A stretch of DNA of 64,000 bases from Microbaculum sp051390635 (GTDB lineage Bacteria; Pseudomonadota; Alphaproteobacteria; Rhizobiales; Tepidamorphaceae): positions 434,001-498,000 of the forward strand of contig NZ_JBPODT010000004.1 in NCBI RefSeq assembly GCF_051390635.1, in the 5' to 3' direction. The translations under genes were made by a program, and so were the position numbers. The notes beneath the pieces were generated by a model. That model saw nothing but the letters and a program-made list of their open reading frames with translations, did no database searches and was not told the DNA's origin. Positions 41,014-49,341 of the stretch are shown in pieces; the stretch's first letter is position 1; every line of letters starts with the position of its first letter.

Positions 41014-41913
41014 TTAGATATCCGCGCCAGCCAGCCCGGCTTCCCAGCCGAGGATCGCGCGCTTGCGCGTGAGGCCCCAGTGATAGCCGCACAGGGAGCC
41101 GGACTTGCCCAGCACCCGGTGGCATGGCACCACGAAGGAGATCGGGTTGCGGCCCACCGCCGACCCGACCGCGCGGGCGGCGGTCGGCTTGCCGAGCGTT
41201 TCGGCGATGTCGGAATAGGTGGTGGCGCGGCCGAGCGGGATGCGCAGCAGCGTCTCCCAGACCCGGATCTCGAAATCGGTGCCGATGAAGACCACGCGCA
41301 GCGGATCGTCCGGGCGCCACAGGTCGGGATGGAACACGCGCCTGGCGTAATCGGCGGTCGCGGCGGCGTCCTCGTGGAAATGCGCCCTGGGCCAGCGCGC
41401 CGTCATGTCGGCGAGAACGCGGGCGCGGTCCGCCTGGTCGTCGGCGAAGGCAATGCCGGCGAGGCCGCGCGGCGTCGCCATCACCAGCGCGTCGCCAAAG
41501 GGCGAGGGATGGAAGCCCCAGGCGATGTCGAGGCCGGCGCCGCGGGCGGCATATTCGCCGGGGCTCATCGCCTCGTGGCTGACGAACAGGTCATGCAGGC
41601 GTCCCGGGCCCGACAGGCCGACTTCATAGCTCGCATCCAGCACGGAGGCGGAATCGCGCAGCAGGTCGCGCGCGGTGTCGAGCGTGATCGCCTGGACGAA
41701 GGCCTTCGGCGTCAGCCCGCACCAGCGGCGGAACAGCTTCTGCAACCGCGTCGGCTCCATGCCGACATGCGCGGCCATGGTCTCCAGCGAGGGCTGATCG
41801 CGCCAGGTCTCGGTGATGAGCTCGACGGTGCGGCGCACCGCGTCGTAATCGGACGGGGTGGCGTTGAGCGGCTCGGCGGCAAGGGTGTTCGGATTCGTCA
41901 TCATGGTCATCAT
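41014..41913 (-). CDS. Ada-like AraC-HTH / O6-methylguanine-DNA methyltransferase fusion
   Basis: 299 residues. An AraC-type HTH occupies about 25-125 (LETMAAHVGMEPTRLQKLFRRWCGLTPKAFVQ), followed by the ribonuclease-H-like and active-site domains of O6-alkylguanine transferase with acceptor Cys in VVPCHRVLG and RAVGSAVGRNP before it. The N-terminal zinc-binding Cys4 domain of E. coli Ada, which senses methyl phosphotriesters, is missing. So alkyl transfer is expected but methyl-switched activation is not obvious. ATG 41913 has GGAGG 6 nt upstream; four Met codons crowd the start. Convergent with gpmA. Confidence 0.88.
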   Translation of the reverse strand: MMTMMTNPNTLAAEPLNATPSDYDAVRRTVELITETWRDQPSLETMAAHVGMEPTRLQKLFRRWCGLTPKAFVQAITLDTARDLLRDSASVLDASYEVGLSGPGRLHDLFVSHEAMSPGEYAARGAGLDIAWGFHPSPFGDALVMATPRGLAGIAFADDQADRARVLADMTARWPRAHFHEDAAATADYARRVFHPDLWRPDDPLRVVFIGTDFEIRVWETLLRIPLGRATTYSDIAETLGKPTAARAVGSAVGRNPISFVVPCHRVLGKSGSLCGYHWGLTRKRAILGWEAGLAGADI

Positions 41914-42049
41914 AGCGCGCCTCCAGTCTTCGAGGTGGCGCAAACCTTAGGCCCGCCGAAACCGGCGCGACACCCGATTCCGGATCGCCTCCCGTGCCAG
42001 CGACCGGAGATCGTCGGGCCGGACCCGACGATGACGCGAGACCGGAAGG

Positions 42050-42547
42050 CTAGGCCGGCAATCCGCGGCGGGCTGCGGCCAGCGCCGCCGACAGCGCGGC
42101 GAGGAAATCGGCCTTTTCCGGCGGCGATAGCCAATAGCCGATCTCCAGCTTGCTGCCGTGCGAGGTCAGCGACACGGTTTGCAGGTCGCCGTCATGGTCG
42201 CGGCCGACATCGATGCGCACCCAGTAGGGATTGAAGCGCCATTCGACCATCGCCCCCTTCGCCGAAATGCGGCGCACCAGGAGTTCGGATTCGGTGATCC
42301 GGATCACCTCGCGGGCGCGCCCCGATATGTAGTTCGCGCGGAACGCCAGGAAGACCAGCAGCACGTCGAGGCCGAAGAAGCCGAACACCGGCCAGGCGCC
42401 CATCGACAGGAAGACGAGGCCGGTGGCGAAGCTGACACCGCCGACGGCGGCCATGAAAATCAGGAACCCGCGCCGCGACAGCGAGCGGTGCGGAGCGATC
42501 ACCGCGGAAAAAATCTCGCGGTCCGTTTCCGGATTGGCAGGGTTCAT
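42050..42547 (-). CDS. DUF2244 integral membrane protein
   Basis: 165 residues with two adjacent membrane helices (about 28-48 and 52-70) followed by a cytoplasmic beta-rich domain (VIRITESELLVRRIS, VEWRFNPYWVRIDV, GYWLSPPEKADF). This is the DUF2244 architecture; function unknown. In alphaproteobacteria it is usually next to nth, as here. The start codon is 21 bp from the divergent nth start, so the promoters must overlap the two 5' coding ends. Confidence 0.88.
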   Translation of the reverse strand: MNPANPETDREIFSAVIAPHRSLSRRGFLIFMAAVGGVSFATGLVFLSMGAWPVFGFFGLDVLLVFLAFRANYISGRAREVIRITESELLVRRISAKGAMVEWRFNPYWVRIDVGRDHDGDLQTVSLTSHGSKLEIGYWLSPPEKADFLAALSAALAAARRGLPA

Positions 42548-42568
42548 GGGCCCCAATATAGAGGATGA

Positions 42569-43327
42569 ATGTCCAAGATTCAGCCCACACCGAAACGTCC
42601 CGCCCGGAAGACCGCCACCGGCACGGAAACGGCCCGGTCCGCCACCGCCAAGCCGGCGCCGCGCAAACGGACGGCGAAACGGCGCAAGACGCTGCTCACG
42701 CCGGAGGAGATCGACCGACTGTTCGCGGCGCTGCAGAAGACCGATCCGGAACCCAAGAGCGAGCTCGAATACGTCAATCCGTTCACCCTGCTCGTCGCCG
42801 TGGTGCTGTCGGCGCAGGCCACCGACGCCGGCGTCAACAAGGCGACGCGGGCGCTGTTCGCCGAAGCCGACACGGCGCAGAAGATGGCGGCGCTCGGCGA
42901 GGACGCGGTGCGCGAGCATATCAAGACGATCGGCCTGTTCCGCAACAAGGCCAAGAACGTCGTCGCCCTGTCGAAACGGCTGGTCGCGGAGACCGGCGGC
43001 GACGTGCCGCGCGACCGCGACTATCTGGAGACGCTGCCCGGCGTCGGGCGCAAGACCGCCAACGTGGTGCTCAACGTCGCCTACGGCGAGCCGACGATCG
43101 CCGTCGACACCCATATCTTCCGGGTCTCCAACCGCACCGGCCTGGCGCCCGGCAAGGATCCGCTGGAGGTGGAACGCGGCCTGGAAGCGGTGGTGCCGGA
43201 CACGTACCGGCTCTACGCCCATCACTGGCTGATCCTGCACGGGCGCTACATCTGCAAGGCGCGCAAGCCGGCCTGCGACCGCTGCGTGATCCGCGATATC
43301 TGCAAATATCCCGACAAGACCGCCTGA
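42569..43327 (+). CDS. nth: endonuclease III (DNA glycosylase/AP lyase)
   Basis: Excises oxidised pyrimidines. 252 residues, including a basic N-terminal tail of about 40 residues rich in Lys, Arg and Thr that is longer than in E. coli Nth. Catalytic Lys is in the helix-hairpin-helix LPGVGRKTANVV and catalytic Asp in AVDTHIFRVSNR. The C-terminal [4Fe-4S] ligands are in CKARKPACDRCVIRDIC. GAGG is 4 nt before the ATG at 42569; an overlapping ATG at 42565 opens another frame. Confidence 0.95.
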   Translation: MSKIQPTPKRPARKTATGTETARSATAKPAPRKRTAKRRKTLLTPEEIDRLFAALQKTDPEPKSELEYVNPFTLLVAVVLSAQATDAGVNKATRALFAEADTAQKMAALGEDAVREHIKTIGLFRNKAKNVVALSKRLVAETGGDVPRDRDYLETLPGVGRKTANVVLNVAYGEPTIAVDTHIFRVSNRTGLAPGKDPLEVERGLEAVVPDTYRLYAHHWLILHGRYICKARKPACDRCVIRDICKYPDKTA

Positions 43328-43357
43328 GGCGGGGCGCAGACCGCCGAACGGGGCTGC

Positions 43358-44044
43358 CTAGACGGCCCCCTGCGCCGAAGTCCGCCCTTGCGCCGAAATC
43401 CGCTTGTGCAGCCGCACCATGAAGGCGGTGGCGAACAGCGGCGTCGCCAGGTTGACGATCGGGATCATCACGAACAGCGCGACGATGAGGCCGGCGCCGA
43501 AGACCTGGCCGGCGACGGCGCGGCGCAGCGTGCGGGCCTCTTCATAAGGGCGGAAGCGCAGCGCGGCGAGCTCGAAATATTCCCGGCCGAGCAGGTAGGC
43601 GTTGACCAGCAGGAAGGCGACCAGGTTGATGCCCGGCAACAGCAGGAGCACCAGCGCGATCAGGTTCGCCAGGATCACGACACCGAAAAACTTCAGCGAG
43701 CTGACGAGCACCTGCGGCAGCGGCAGCGGGCTGCCGACGGGATCGGACGGAAACGCCGTCCGCTCGACCTTCTCGGCGATGTCGTCGAGGAACAGGCCCG
43801 CGACCAGCGAGGAGACCGGGGCGACGAGGAACACCATCGCCACGACGAAGCCCGCGCCGGCGATGATATCGACCGTTGTCTCCGCCCAGCCCCAGGGCAG
43901 CGTGACGAAGTGGTTGAACACCCAGACGAGGACGATCCACAACGCGATCAGCCCGGCGAGCGTAAGGCCGAGCGTCCGCAGCAGGATGGCGCGGAACGGC
44001 TTCGACACGACGTCGGACAGCGCGGCAAACGCATCTGCGATCAT
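43358..44044 (-). CDS. EI24/CysZ-like membrane protein
   Basis: 228 residues with about six hydrophobic segments, including GLTLAGLIALWIVLVWVF near residue 30 and VILANLIALVLLLLPGINLVAFLLVNAYLLGREYFELAALR (about 120-165), the CysZ/EI24 signature. E. coli CysZ is a sulfate channel; alphaproteobacterial members are annotated 'sulfate transporter family' without proof. ATG 44044 has AAAGG 7 nt upstream. Convergent with nth; divergent from the kinase gene at 44278. Confidence 0.82.
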   Translation of the reverse strand: MIADAFAALSDVVSKPFRAILLRTLGLTLAGLIALWIVLVWVFNHFVTLPWGWAETTVDIIAGAGFVVAMVFLVAPVSSLVAGLFLDDIAEKVERTAFPSDPVGSPLPLPQVLVSSLKFFGVVILANLIALVLLLLPGINLVAFLLVNAYLLGREYFELAALRFRPYEEARTLRRAVAGQVFGAGLIVALFVMIPIVNLATPLFATAFMVRLHKRISAQGRTSAQGAV

Positions 44045-44179
44045 CAGGCGGCCTTTCGGAATTTCCTTTGGCGTAGAGACGGCGACGAAGCGGGCACGTC
44101 GCGTGCTTCACGGACGTCCCTTGAGATAGGCAGGTGGGCGGCGATCCGCAACGACGGCGTCGGCCGGGGTGGGCGAAAT

Positions 44180-44191
44180 GGGAAATTTCCC
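44180..44191. promoter_or_regulatory. 12-bp perfect palindrome GGGAAATTTCCC
   Basis: It lies 25 bp upstream of the -35 of the kinase gene. A shorter related sequence, GGAATTTCC (44058-44066), is just upstream of the divergent CysZ-like gene. It could be an operator; no regulator is known. Confidence 0.35.
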
Positions 44192-44216
44192 TTGAAATAT
44201 CGGGAGTTAACAGGGG

Positions 44217-44244
44217 TTGCCGCAGCGGACTCACAGCTTATAGT
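44217..44244 (+). promoter_or_regulatory. candidate promoter of the adenosine-kinase-like gene
   Basis: TTGCCG (44217-44222), 16-bp spacer, TATAGT (44239-44244; 5 of 6 to consensus). Leader of about 27 nt. Confidence 0.5.
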
Positions 44245-44277
44245 GCACAGGCTCCGCAACAGAGAACATTTCATATC

Positions 44278-45279
44278 ATGGCCGAAACAAAATACGACGT
44301 CGTCGGCATCGGCAATGCCATCGTCGACGTGATCGCCCGCGCCGAGGACGACTTCCTCGTCAACGAGAAGCTCGTCAAAGGCTCGATGAACCTGATCGAC
44401 GAGGACCGCGCCGGCACGCTCTACAACGCCATGGGCGCGGCGACGGAAATGTCCGGCGGCTCCGGCGCCAACACCATCGCCGGGCTCGCCTCCTTCGGCG
44501 GCCGCGGCGCCTTCTTCGGCAAGGTCGCCCAGGACGGCCTCGGCGGCGTGTTCAGCCACGACATCCGCGCGCTCGGCGTACATTTCGAGACGCCGGCGCT
44601 CACCGCCGGACCGTCGACGGCGCGCTGCCTCGTCATGGTGACGCCGGACGGCGAGCGGACCATGAACACCTTCCTCGGCGCCTGCCAGATGTTCGGGCCG
44701 GACGACGTCGACGAGGACGTGGTGGCGCAATCCAGCGTGCTCTACATGGAAGGCTATCTGTGGGATCCGCCGCAGGCCAAGAAGGCCTTCGTGCATGCCG
44801 CCGCCATCGCCAAGCGGCACGGGCGCCAGGTGGCGCTGACGCTGTCGGATTCCTTCTGCGTCGACCGCTATCGCGCCGAATTCCTCGACCTCATCCGCTC
44901 GGAGACGGTGACGCTGTTGTTCGGCAACGAATCCGAGCTGCACGCGCTCTACGAGACCGCCGACTTCGATACCGCCCTGGCGGCGCTGGAGAAGGACTGC
45001 AGGTTCGCCGTGGTGACGCGCAGCGAGAAGGGCGCGGTGGTGCTGAAGGACGGCAAGCGCTTCGCGGTGCCGGCGGCGCCCGTCGAGCGCATCGTCGACC
45101 TGACCGGCGCCGGCGACCTGTTCGCCGCAGGGTTCCTGTTCGGCCTCGCCCGCGGCCAGGATCCGGAGACCTGCGCGAAGCTCGGCGGCCTCGCCGCGGC
45201 CGAGGTCATCAGCCATATCGGCGCGCGGCCGCAGGTGAGCCTGAAGGACCTGGCCGAACAGAACGGCCTGCCGGTCTAG
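44278..45279 (+). CDS. PfkB-family carbohydrate kinase, adenosine-kinase-like
   Basis: 333-residue ribokinase-fold kinase. N-terminal VVGIGNAIVDVIARAEDDFL, GGSGANTIAGLASFGGRGAFFGKVAQD (glycine-rich nucleoside site) and C-terminal catalytic DLTGAGDLFAAGFLFGLARG with the base Asp. The arrangement is that of alphaproteobacterial proteins usually named adenosine kinase; the exact substrate (adenosine, sugar) is not proven. ATG 44278 has only a weak AGAGA before it. A hairpin follows. Confidence 0.85.
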   Translation: MAETKYDVVGIGNAIVDVIARAEDDFLVNEKLVKGSMNLIDEDRAGTLYNAMGAATEMSGGSGANTIAGLASFGGRGAFFGKVAQDGLGGVFSHDIRALGVHFETPALTAGPSTARCLVMVTPDGERTMNTFLGACQMFGPDDVDEDVVAQSSVLYMEGYLWDPPQAKKAFVHAAAIAKRHGRQVALTLSDSFCVDRYRAEFLDLIRSETVTLLFGNESELHALYETADFDTALAALEKDCRFAVVTRSEKGAVVLKDGKRFAVPAAPVERIVDLTGAGDLFAAGFLFGLARGQDPETCAKLGGLAAAEVISHIGARPQVSLKDLAEQNGLPV

Positions 45280-45309
45280 GACGCGGCATCCCCCGATTCG
45301 CGGCATTTT

Positions 45310-45328
45310 CCCGGGCCGGCGGCCCGGG
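45310..45328 (+). terminator. hairpin after the adenosine-kinase-like gene
   Basis: CCCGGGCC-GGC-GGCCCGGG, an 8-bp perfect stem without a U tract, 31 bp after the stop. Confidence 0.4.
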
Positions 45329-45419
45329 GACGTGTCGATATTGATCGGCGCGGCCGTTGCCGCGTCGTCTTTTCCTTCCAGGATTTCCCAGGGTTACGGC
45401 AAATCGGAGCGATTATCGA

Positions 45420-46397
45420 ATGTGTACGCGTGTTCTCTACGGTACGGGCGCCAATACCTTCCTGACCGGCCGCAGCATGGACTGGAGCGACGTCGACATG
45501 CAGACGGACCTCTGGGCCTTTCCGCGCGGCATGGCCCGCGACGGCGGCACCGGGGACGGAACCGCGCGATGGACGTCGTCCTACGGCTCCGTCGTCGTCG
45601 CGGTCTACAACCTCGCCACGTCCGACGGCCTGAACGAGGCCGGGCTCGCCGGCAATCTGCTCTATCTGGCCGAATCGGATTTCGGCGATCCGGCGACGCG
45701 CGACAAACCGACGATCTCCGTGGGTGCCTGGCTGCAATACATGCTCGACAGCTACGCCAGCGTCGCCGAGGCGGTGGCGGGAATGCAGGACGACCCGCTG
45801 ACGGTGATCACGGCCGACGCGCCCAACGGAAAGCCGACCACGGTCCATATCGCACTCTCCGATGCCTCGGGCGATTCGGCCGTTTTCGAGTTCATCGGCG
45901 GCGCGCTGACGATCCACCACGGCGCCGAGTACCGGGTGATGACCAACTCGCCGGTCTACGACCAGCAGCTCGCCATCAATGCCTACTGGGACCTGATCGG
46001 CGGACAGCATTTCCTGCCGGGCACGATCAGCGCCGCCGACCGGTTCGCGCGGGCCAGCTACAATCTGAAATCAACGCCGCAATTCAAGGATCAGCGGGCC
46101 GCGCTGGCGGCGATCTTCTCGCAGATGCGGGCCGTTAGCACGCCGCTCGGCCTGAACGATCCGGAGAAGCCGAACATCGCGTCCACCCTTTGGCGCACCG
46201 TGATCGACCACGACGCCCGACGGTACTTCTTCGATTCGGTGATCAATCCGTCGGTGGTCTGGGTCGATCTCGACAAGATCGATCTGACCGAGGGCGCGGC
46301 TCCAGCGCGACTGGCCTTCCAGGGACTCGCGGATGTCGGCGGAAACGTCTCCGACCGGCTGGTTCCCACCGAGCCGTTCGAATTTCTCGTCCCCTGA
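45420..46397 (+). CDS. Ntn-type linear amide C-N hydrolase (choloylglycine hydrolase / penicillin V acylase family)
   Basis: 325 residues beginning Met-Cys; removal of Met exposes catalytic Cys2, the rule for this family. Other active-site residues are in place: Arg18 and Asp21 (GRSMDW), and the NEAGLAGNLLYL block. There is no signal peptide after this start, so it is probably cytoplasmic. Members hydrolyse bile salts, penicillin V or acyl-homoserine lactones; in a non-gut alphaproteobacterium acyl-HSL or another N-acyl amide is more plausible, but this is not shown. GGAG lies 11 nt before the ATG. The gene is single, bounded by hairpins. Confidence 0.87.
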   Translation: MCTRVLYGTGANTFLTGRSMDWSDVDMQTDLWAFPRGMARDGGTGDGTARWTSSYGSVVVAVYNLATSDGLNEAGLAGNLLYLAESDFGDPATRDKPTISVGAWLQYMLDSYASVAEAVAGMQDDPLTVITADAPNGKPTTVHIALSDASGDSAVFEFIGGALTIHHGAEYRVMTNSPVYDQQLAINAYWDLIGGQHFLPGTISAADRFARASYNLKSTPQFKDQRAALAAIFSQMRAVSTPLGLNDPEKPNIASTLWRTVIDHDARRYFFDSVINPSVVWVDLDKIDLTEGAAPARLAFQGLADVGGNVSDRLVPTEPFEFLVP

Positions 46398-46411
46398 GGC
46401 AGGGGTTTGCC

Positions 46412-46441
46412 GGCGGCAGGGCGCGCGTTCGGCCTGCCGCC
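46412..46441. terminator. hairpin between the Ntn hydrolase gene and coaA
   Basis: GGCGGCAGG (46412-46420) pairs with CCTGCCGCC (46433-46441) across a 12-nt loop, between two convergent genes; a smaller CGTGC/GCACG stem follows. No clear U tract. Confidence 0.45.
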
Positions 46442-46476
46442 CCGTGCACCGGCACGGGTGACCGGTCAGGTCGACG

Positions 46477-47466
46477 TCACAGCTTTCTCAGCCACACTTC
46501 CTCGATCTGGTGGTTGCCGCCCTTCTTGAGGATCAGGTCGGCGCGCTGCCGGGTGGGCAGGATGTTGTCTTCCAGATTGAGCAGGTTGATGCGCCGCCAG
46601 ATATCGAGCGCCGTCTCCTCGGCCTTCTCGTCGGACAGCGTGGAATAGCGGTGGAAGTAGGCGCCGGGATCGCGGAAGGCGGTGCGGCGCAGCGTCATGA
46701 AGCGCTCGACGTACCAGCGCTCGACCGTTTCGGTATCCGCGTCGATATAGACCGAGAAGTCGAAATAGTCGGAGACGAACGGCACCGCCTTGCCGTCCCT
46801 GGGCATGCGGCCGGGCTGCAGCACGTTGAGGCCCTCGACGATCAGGATGTCGGGCTGATCGACGACGACGACCTGGTCCGGCGGCAGCACGTCATAGGCG
46901 AAGTGCGAATAGAGCGGGGCTTCGACATTGCGCTCGCCGGCCTTGATCCGCGAGAGGAAGTTCAACAGCGCGGCGACGTCGAAGCTCTCGGGAAAGCCCT
47001 TACGGTGCATCAGGTTGTCGCGCTCGAGCACAGCGTTGGGAAACAGGAACCCGTCGGTGGTGACGAGATCGACCTTAGGCGTGTTCGGCCAGCGGGTGAG
47101 CAGGGCCTGCAGCACGCGCGAGGTCGTCGACTTGCCGACCGCCACCGAGCCGGCGACGCCGATGATGTAGGGCACCTTGCCGTCCCTGGCGCCGAGGAAG
47201 TAGCGGGTCGCCTTGAACAGGTCCTGGGTGGCGTGGACGTAGAGGCTCAAAAGCCGCGACAACGGCAGGTAGATCTGGACGACGTCGTCGATCGACAGGC
47301 GTTCGTTGAGACCGCGCAGCCGAAGCACCTCGGCCTCGGTCAGCGTCATCGGCGTGTCGGCGCGCAGCTCCGCCCATTCCTCGCGGGTGAAGATGCGATA
47401 GGGCGAAGGGACCCGGTCGTTGTCGGCCGGAACGTCGCCGGTAACTGCCAGACTCTGCGGGTTCAT
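46477..47466 (-). CDS. coaA: type I pantothenate kinase
   Basis: Phosphorylates pantothenate, the first step of coenzyme A synthesis. 329 residues. P-loop GVAGSVAVGKST, then TTDGFLFPN, GFPESFDVAALL, and the C-terminal ILPTRQRADLIL block of the CoaA fold. ATG 47466 overlaps the hisE stop as ATGA. Final gene of the hisB-to-coaA minus-strand run, as in many Hyphomicrobiales. Confidence 0.96.
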   Translation of the reverse strand: MNPQSLAVTGDVPADNDRVPSPYRIFTREEWAELRADTPMTLTEAEVLRLRGLNERLSIDDVVQIYLPLSRLLSLYVHATQDLFKATRYFLGARDGKVPYIIGVAGSVAVGKSTTSRVLQALLTRWPNTPKVDLVTTDGFLFPNAVLERDNLMHRKGFPESFDVAALLNFLSRIKAGERNVEAPLYSHFAYDVLPPDQVVVVDQPDILIVEGLNVLQPGRMPRDGKAVPFVSDYFDFSVYIDADTETVERWYVERFMTLRRTAFRDPGAYFHRYSTLSDEKAEETALDIWRRINLLNLEDNILPTRQRADLILKKGGNHQIEEVWLRKL

Positions 47467-47789
47467 GTGCCGCGTCTCGCCTTTTCCACGATGCCCGACG
47501 TGCCTTCCCGCCGCCCGAGCTCGGCGTAGATATCCTCGAGCTCCACATCGGCGGCGGCAAGCAGCACGACCAGATGATAGAGCACGTCGGCGGCCTCGGA
47601 GCAGATCGCCTGCTTGTCGCCGTCCATCGCGGCGATCACGGTCTCGACGGCCTCCTCGCCGAATTTCTTGGCACACTGGCCGACACCGCGATCGAGAAGC
47701 TTCGCGGTATAGGAGGTGCCCGGATCGGCCCCTTTTCGGGATTTCACGATCTCGGCGAGGTCGTCGATGCTCAGTCGCGCTACAGCCAT
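47463..47789 (-). CDS. hisE: phosphoribosyl-ATP diphosphatase
   Basis: Second step of histidine synthesis: PR-ATP to PR-AMP. 108 residues from the ATG at 47789; the upstream open frame is not coding-like. MazG-like metal site in KKFGEEAVETVIAAMDGDKQAICSEAADVLYHL (paired Glu and Asp residues). It stands alone rather than fused to HisI, as usual in alphaproteobacteria. 25 bp after hisF; overlaps coaA by 4 nt. Confidence 0.95.
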   Translation of the reverse strand: MAVARLSIDDLAEIVKSRKGADPGTSYTAKLLDRGVGQCAKKFGEEAVETVIAAMDGDKQAICSEAADVLYHLVVLLAAADVELEDIYAELGRREGTSGIVEKARRGT

Positions 47790-47814
47790 GTCTTCTCGTT
47801 CCAGCCCGGTGACG

Positions 47815-48591
47815 CTAGGGATCGAGCCGCATCGGAATGCCGGCGGCGGCCATGTAATCCTTCGCCTCGCGGATCGTATGCTCTCCGAAGTGAAAGATCG
47901 AGGCGGCGAGCACGGCGGTGGCACCGCCGTCGCGAATGCCCTCGACCATGTGCTCCAGCGTGCCGACGCCGCCCGAGGCGATGACCGGCACGTGGACGCG
48001 GTCGGCGACCGCCCGGGTCAGCGCGATGTCGTAGCCCGCCTTGGTGCCGTCGCGGTCCATGGAAGTGAGCAGGATCTCGCCGGCGCCCAGCGCGACGACC
48101 TCCTCGGCGAAGTCGAGCGCGTCGATGCCGGTCGGCTGGCGGCCGCCATGGGTGAAGATCTCCCAGCGCGGCGGCTGATCGTCGGCGGAGACGCGCTTGG
48201 CGTCGATCGCCACCACGACGCACTGGCTGCCGAATTTCTCCGCCGCCGCCCTGACGAAGGCGCGATCCTTCACCGCCGCGGTGTTGATCGACACCTTGTC
48301 GGCGCCGGCGCGCAGCAGCACGCGGATATCGGCGACGGTGCGCACCCCGCCGCCGACGGTCAGCGGCATGAAGCAGTGCTCGGCGGTGCGGGTGACGACG
48401 TCGAGCAGGATGCCGCGGTCCTCGTGGCTCGCGGCGATGTCGAGGAAGCACAGCTCGTCGGCGCCGGCGGCATCGTAGGCGATCGCCGCCTCGACCGGGT
48501 CGCCGGCATCGATCAGGTCGACGAACTGCACGCCCTTGACGACGCGGCCGTCCTTGACGTCGAGGCAGGGAATGACGCGGGCCTTCAGCAT
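47815..48591 (-). CDS. hisF: imidazole glycerol phosphate synthase, cyclase subunit
   Basis: Uses ammonia from HisH to make imidazole glycerol phosphate and AICAR. 258 residues, (beta-alpha)8 barrel with catalytic Asp in IPCLDVKDGRVVKG and a second in TSMDRDGTKAGYD. Its start overlaps the hisA stop by one base. Confidence 0.97.
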   Translation of the reverse strand: MLKARVIPCLDVKDGRVVKGVQFVDLIDAGDPVEAAIAYDAAGADELCFLDIAASHEDRGILLDVVTRTAEHCFMPLTVGGGVRTVADIRVLLRAGADKVSINTAAVKDRAFVRAAAEKFGSQCVVVAIDAKRVSADDQPPRWEIFTHGGRQPTGIDALDFAEEVVALGAGEILLTSMDRDGTKAGYDIALTRAVADRVHVPVIASGGVGTLEHMVEGIRDGGATAVLAASIFHFGEHTIREAKDYMAAAGIPMRLDP

Positions 48592-49331
48592 CAGGAGACC
48601 TTCCCGGCGGAGTTGATCAGAGCCAGCGCCTCGGCCGGATCGAGCCGGCCGTCGTAGAGCGCACGGCCGGAGATCGCGCCTTCGAGGATGGCGCAGTCGG
48701 GCTGGAGCAGGCGCTTCACGTCGTCGATGGCGGCGAGCCCGCCCGACGCGATGACGGGAATGGACACCGAGCGGGCCAGCTCCAGCGTCGAGTCGATGTT
48801 GAGCCCGGTCAGGATGCCGTCGCGGTCGATGTCGGTGTAGACGATCGCGGCGACGCCGGCGTCCTCGAACTTCTTCGCCAGATCGACCGCCGTCATTTCC
48901 GACGTCTCCGCCCAGCCTTCCACCGCGACCCTGCCGGCGCGCGCGTCGATGCCGACGACGATGCGGCCGGGAAACGCCGCACAGGCCTCGCGCACGAGGC
49001 CGGGATCGCGCACCGCCACCGTGCCGAGGATGACGCGGCGGATGCCCTTCTCCAGCCAGGCGGCGATGCCGGCCATGTCGCGGATGCCGCCGCCGAGCTG
49101 GATCGGCATCGACACCGCCGCGATGATCGCCTCGACGGCGGGGCCGTTGACGCTCCTGCCCTCGAAGGCGCCGTTCAGGTCGACCACGTGCAGCCAGTCG
49201 AAGCCGGCGGTCTCGAAGTCGCGCGCCTGGGCGGCCGGGTCGTCGTTGAACACGGTGGCGGCATCCATGTCACCCTTGACGAGGCGCACGCAGCGCCCGT
49301 CCTTGAGGTCGATGGCGGGGAAAAGGATCAT
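48591..49331 (-). CDS. hisA: phosphoribosyl-formimino-AICAR-phosphate isomerase
   Basis: Amadori isomerase of the histidine pathway, barrel paralogue of HisF. 246 residues, with the catalytic Asp in PAIDLKDGRCVRL and the second Asp in YTDIDRDGILTG; ASGGLAAIDDV is the phosphate site. 10 bp after hisH on the same strand. Confidence 0.97.
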   Translation of the reverse strand: MILFPAIDLKDGRCVRLVKGDMDAATVFNDDPAAQARDFETAGFDWLHVVDLNGAFEGRSVNGPAVEAIIAAVSMPIQLGGGIRDMAGIAAWLEKGIRRVILGTVAVRDPGLVREACAAFPGRIVVGIDARAGRVAVEGWAETSEMTAVDLAKKFEDAGVAAIVYTDIDRDGILTGLNIDSTLELARSVSIPVIASGGLAAIDDVKRLLQPDCAILEGAISGRALYDGRLDPAEALALINSAGKVS

Positions 49332-49341
49332 GAACCTGGCC

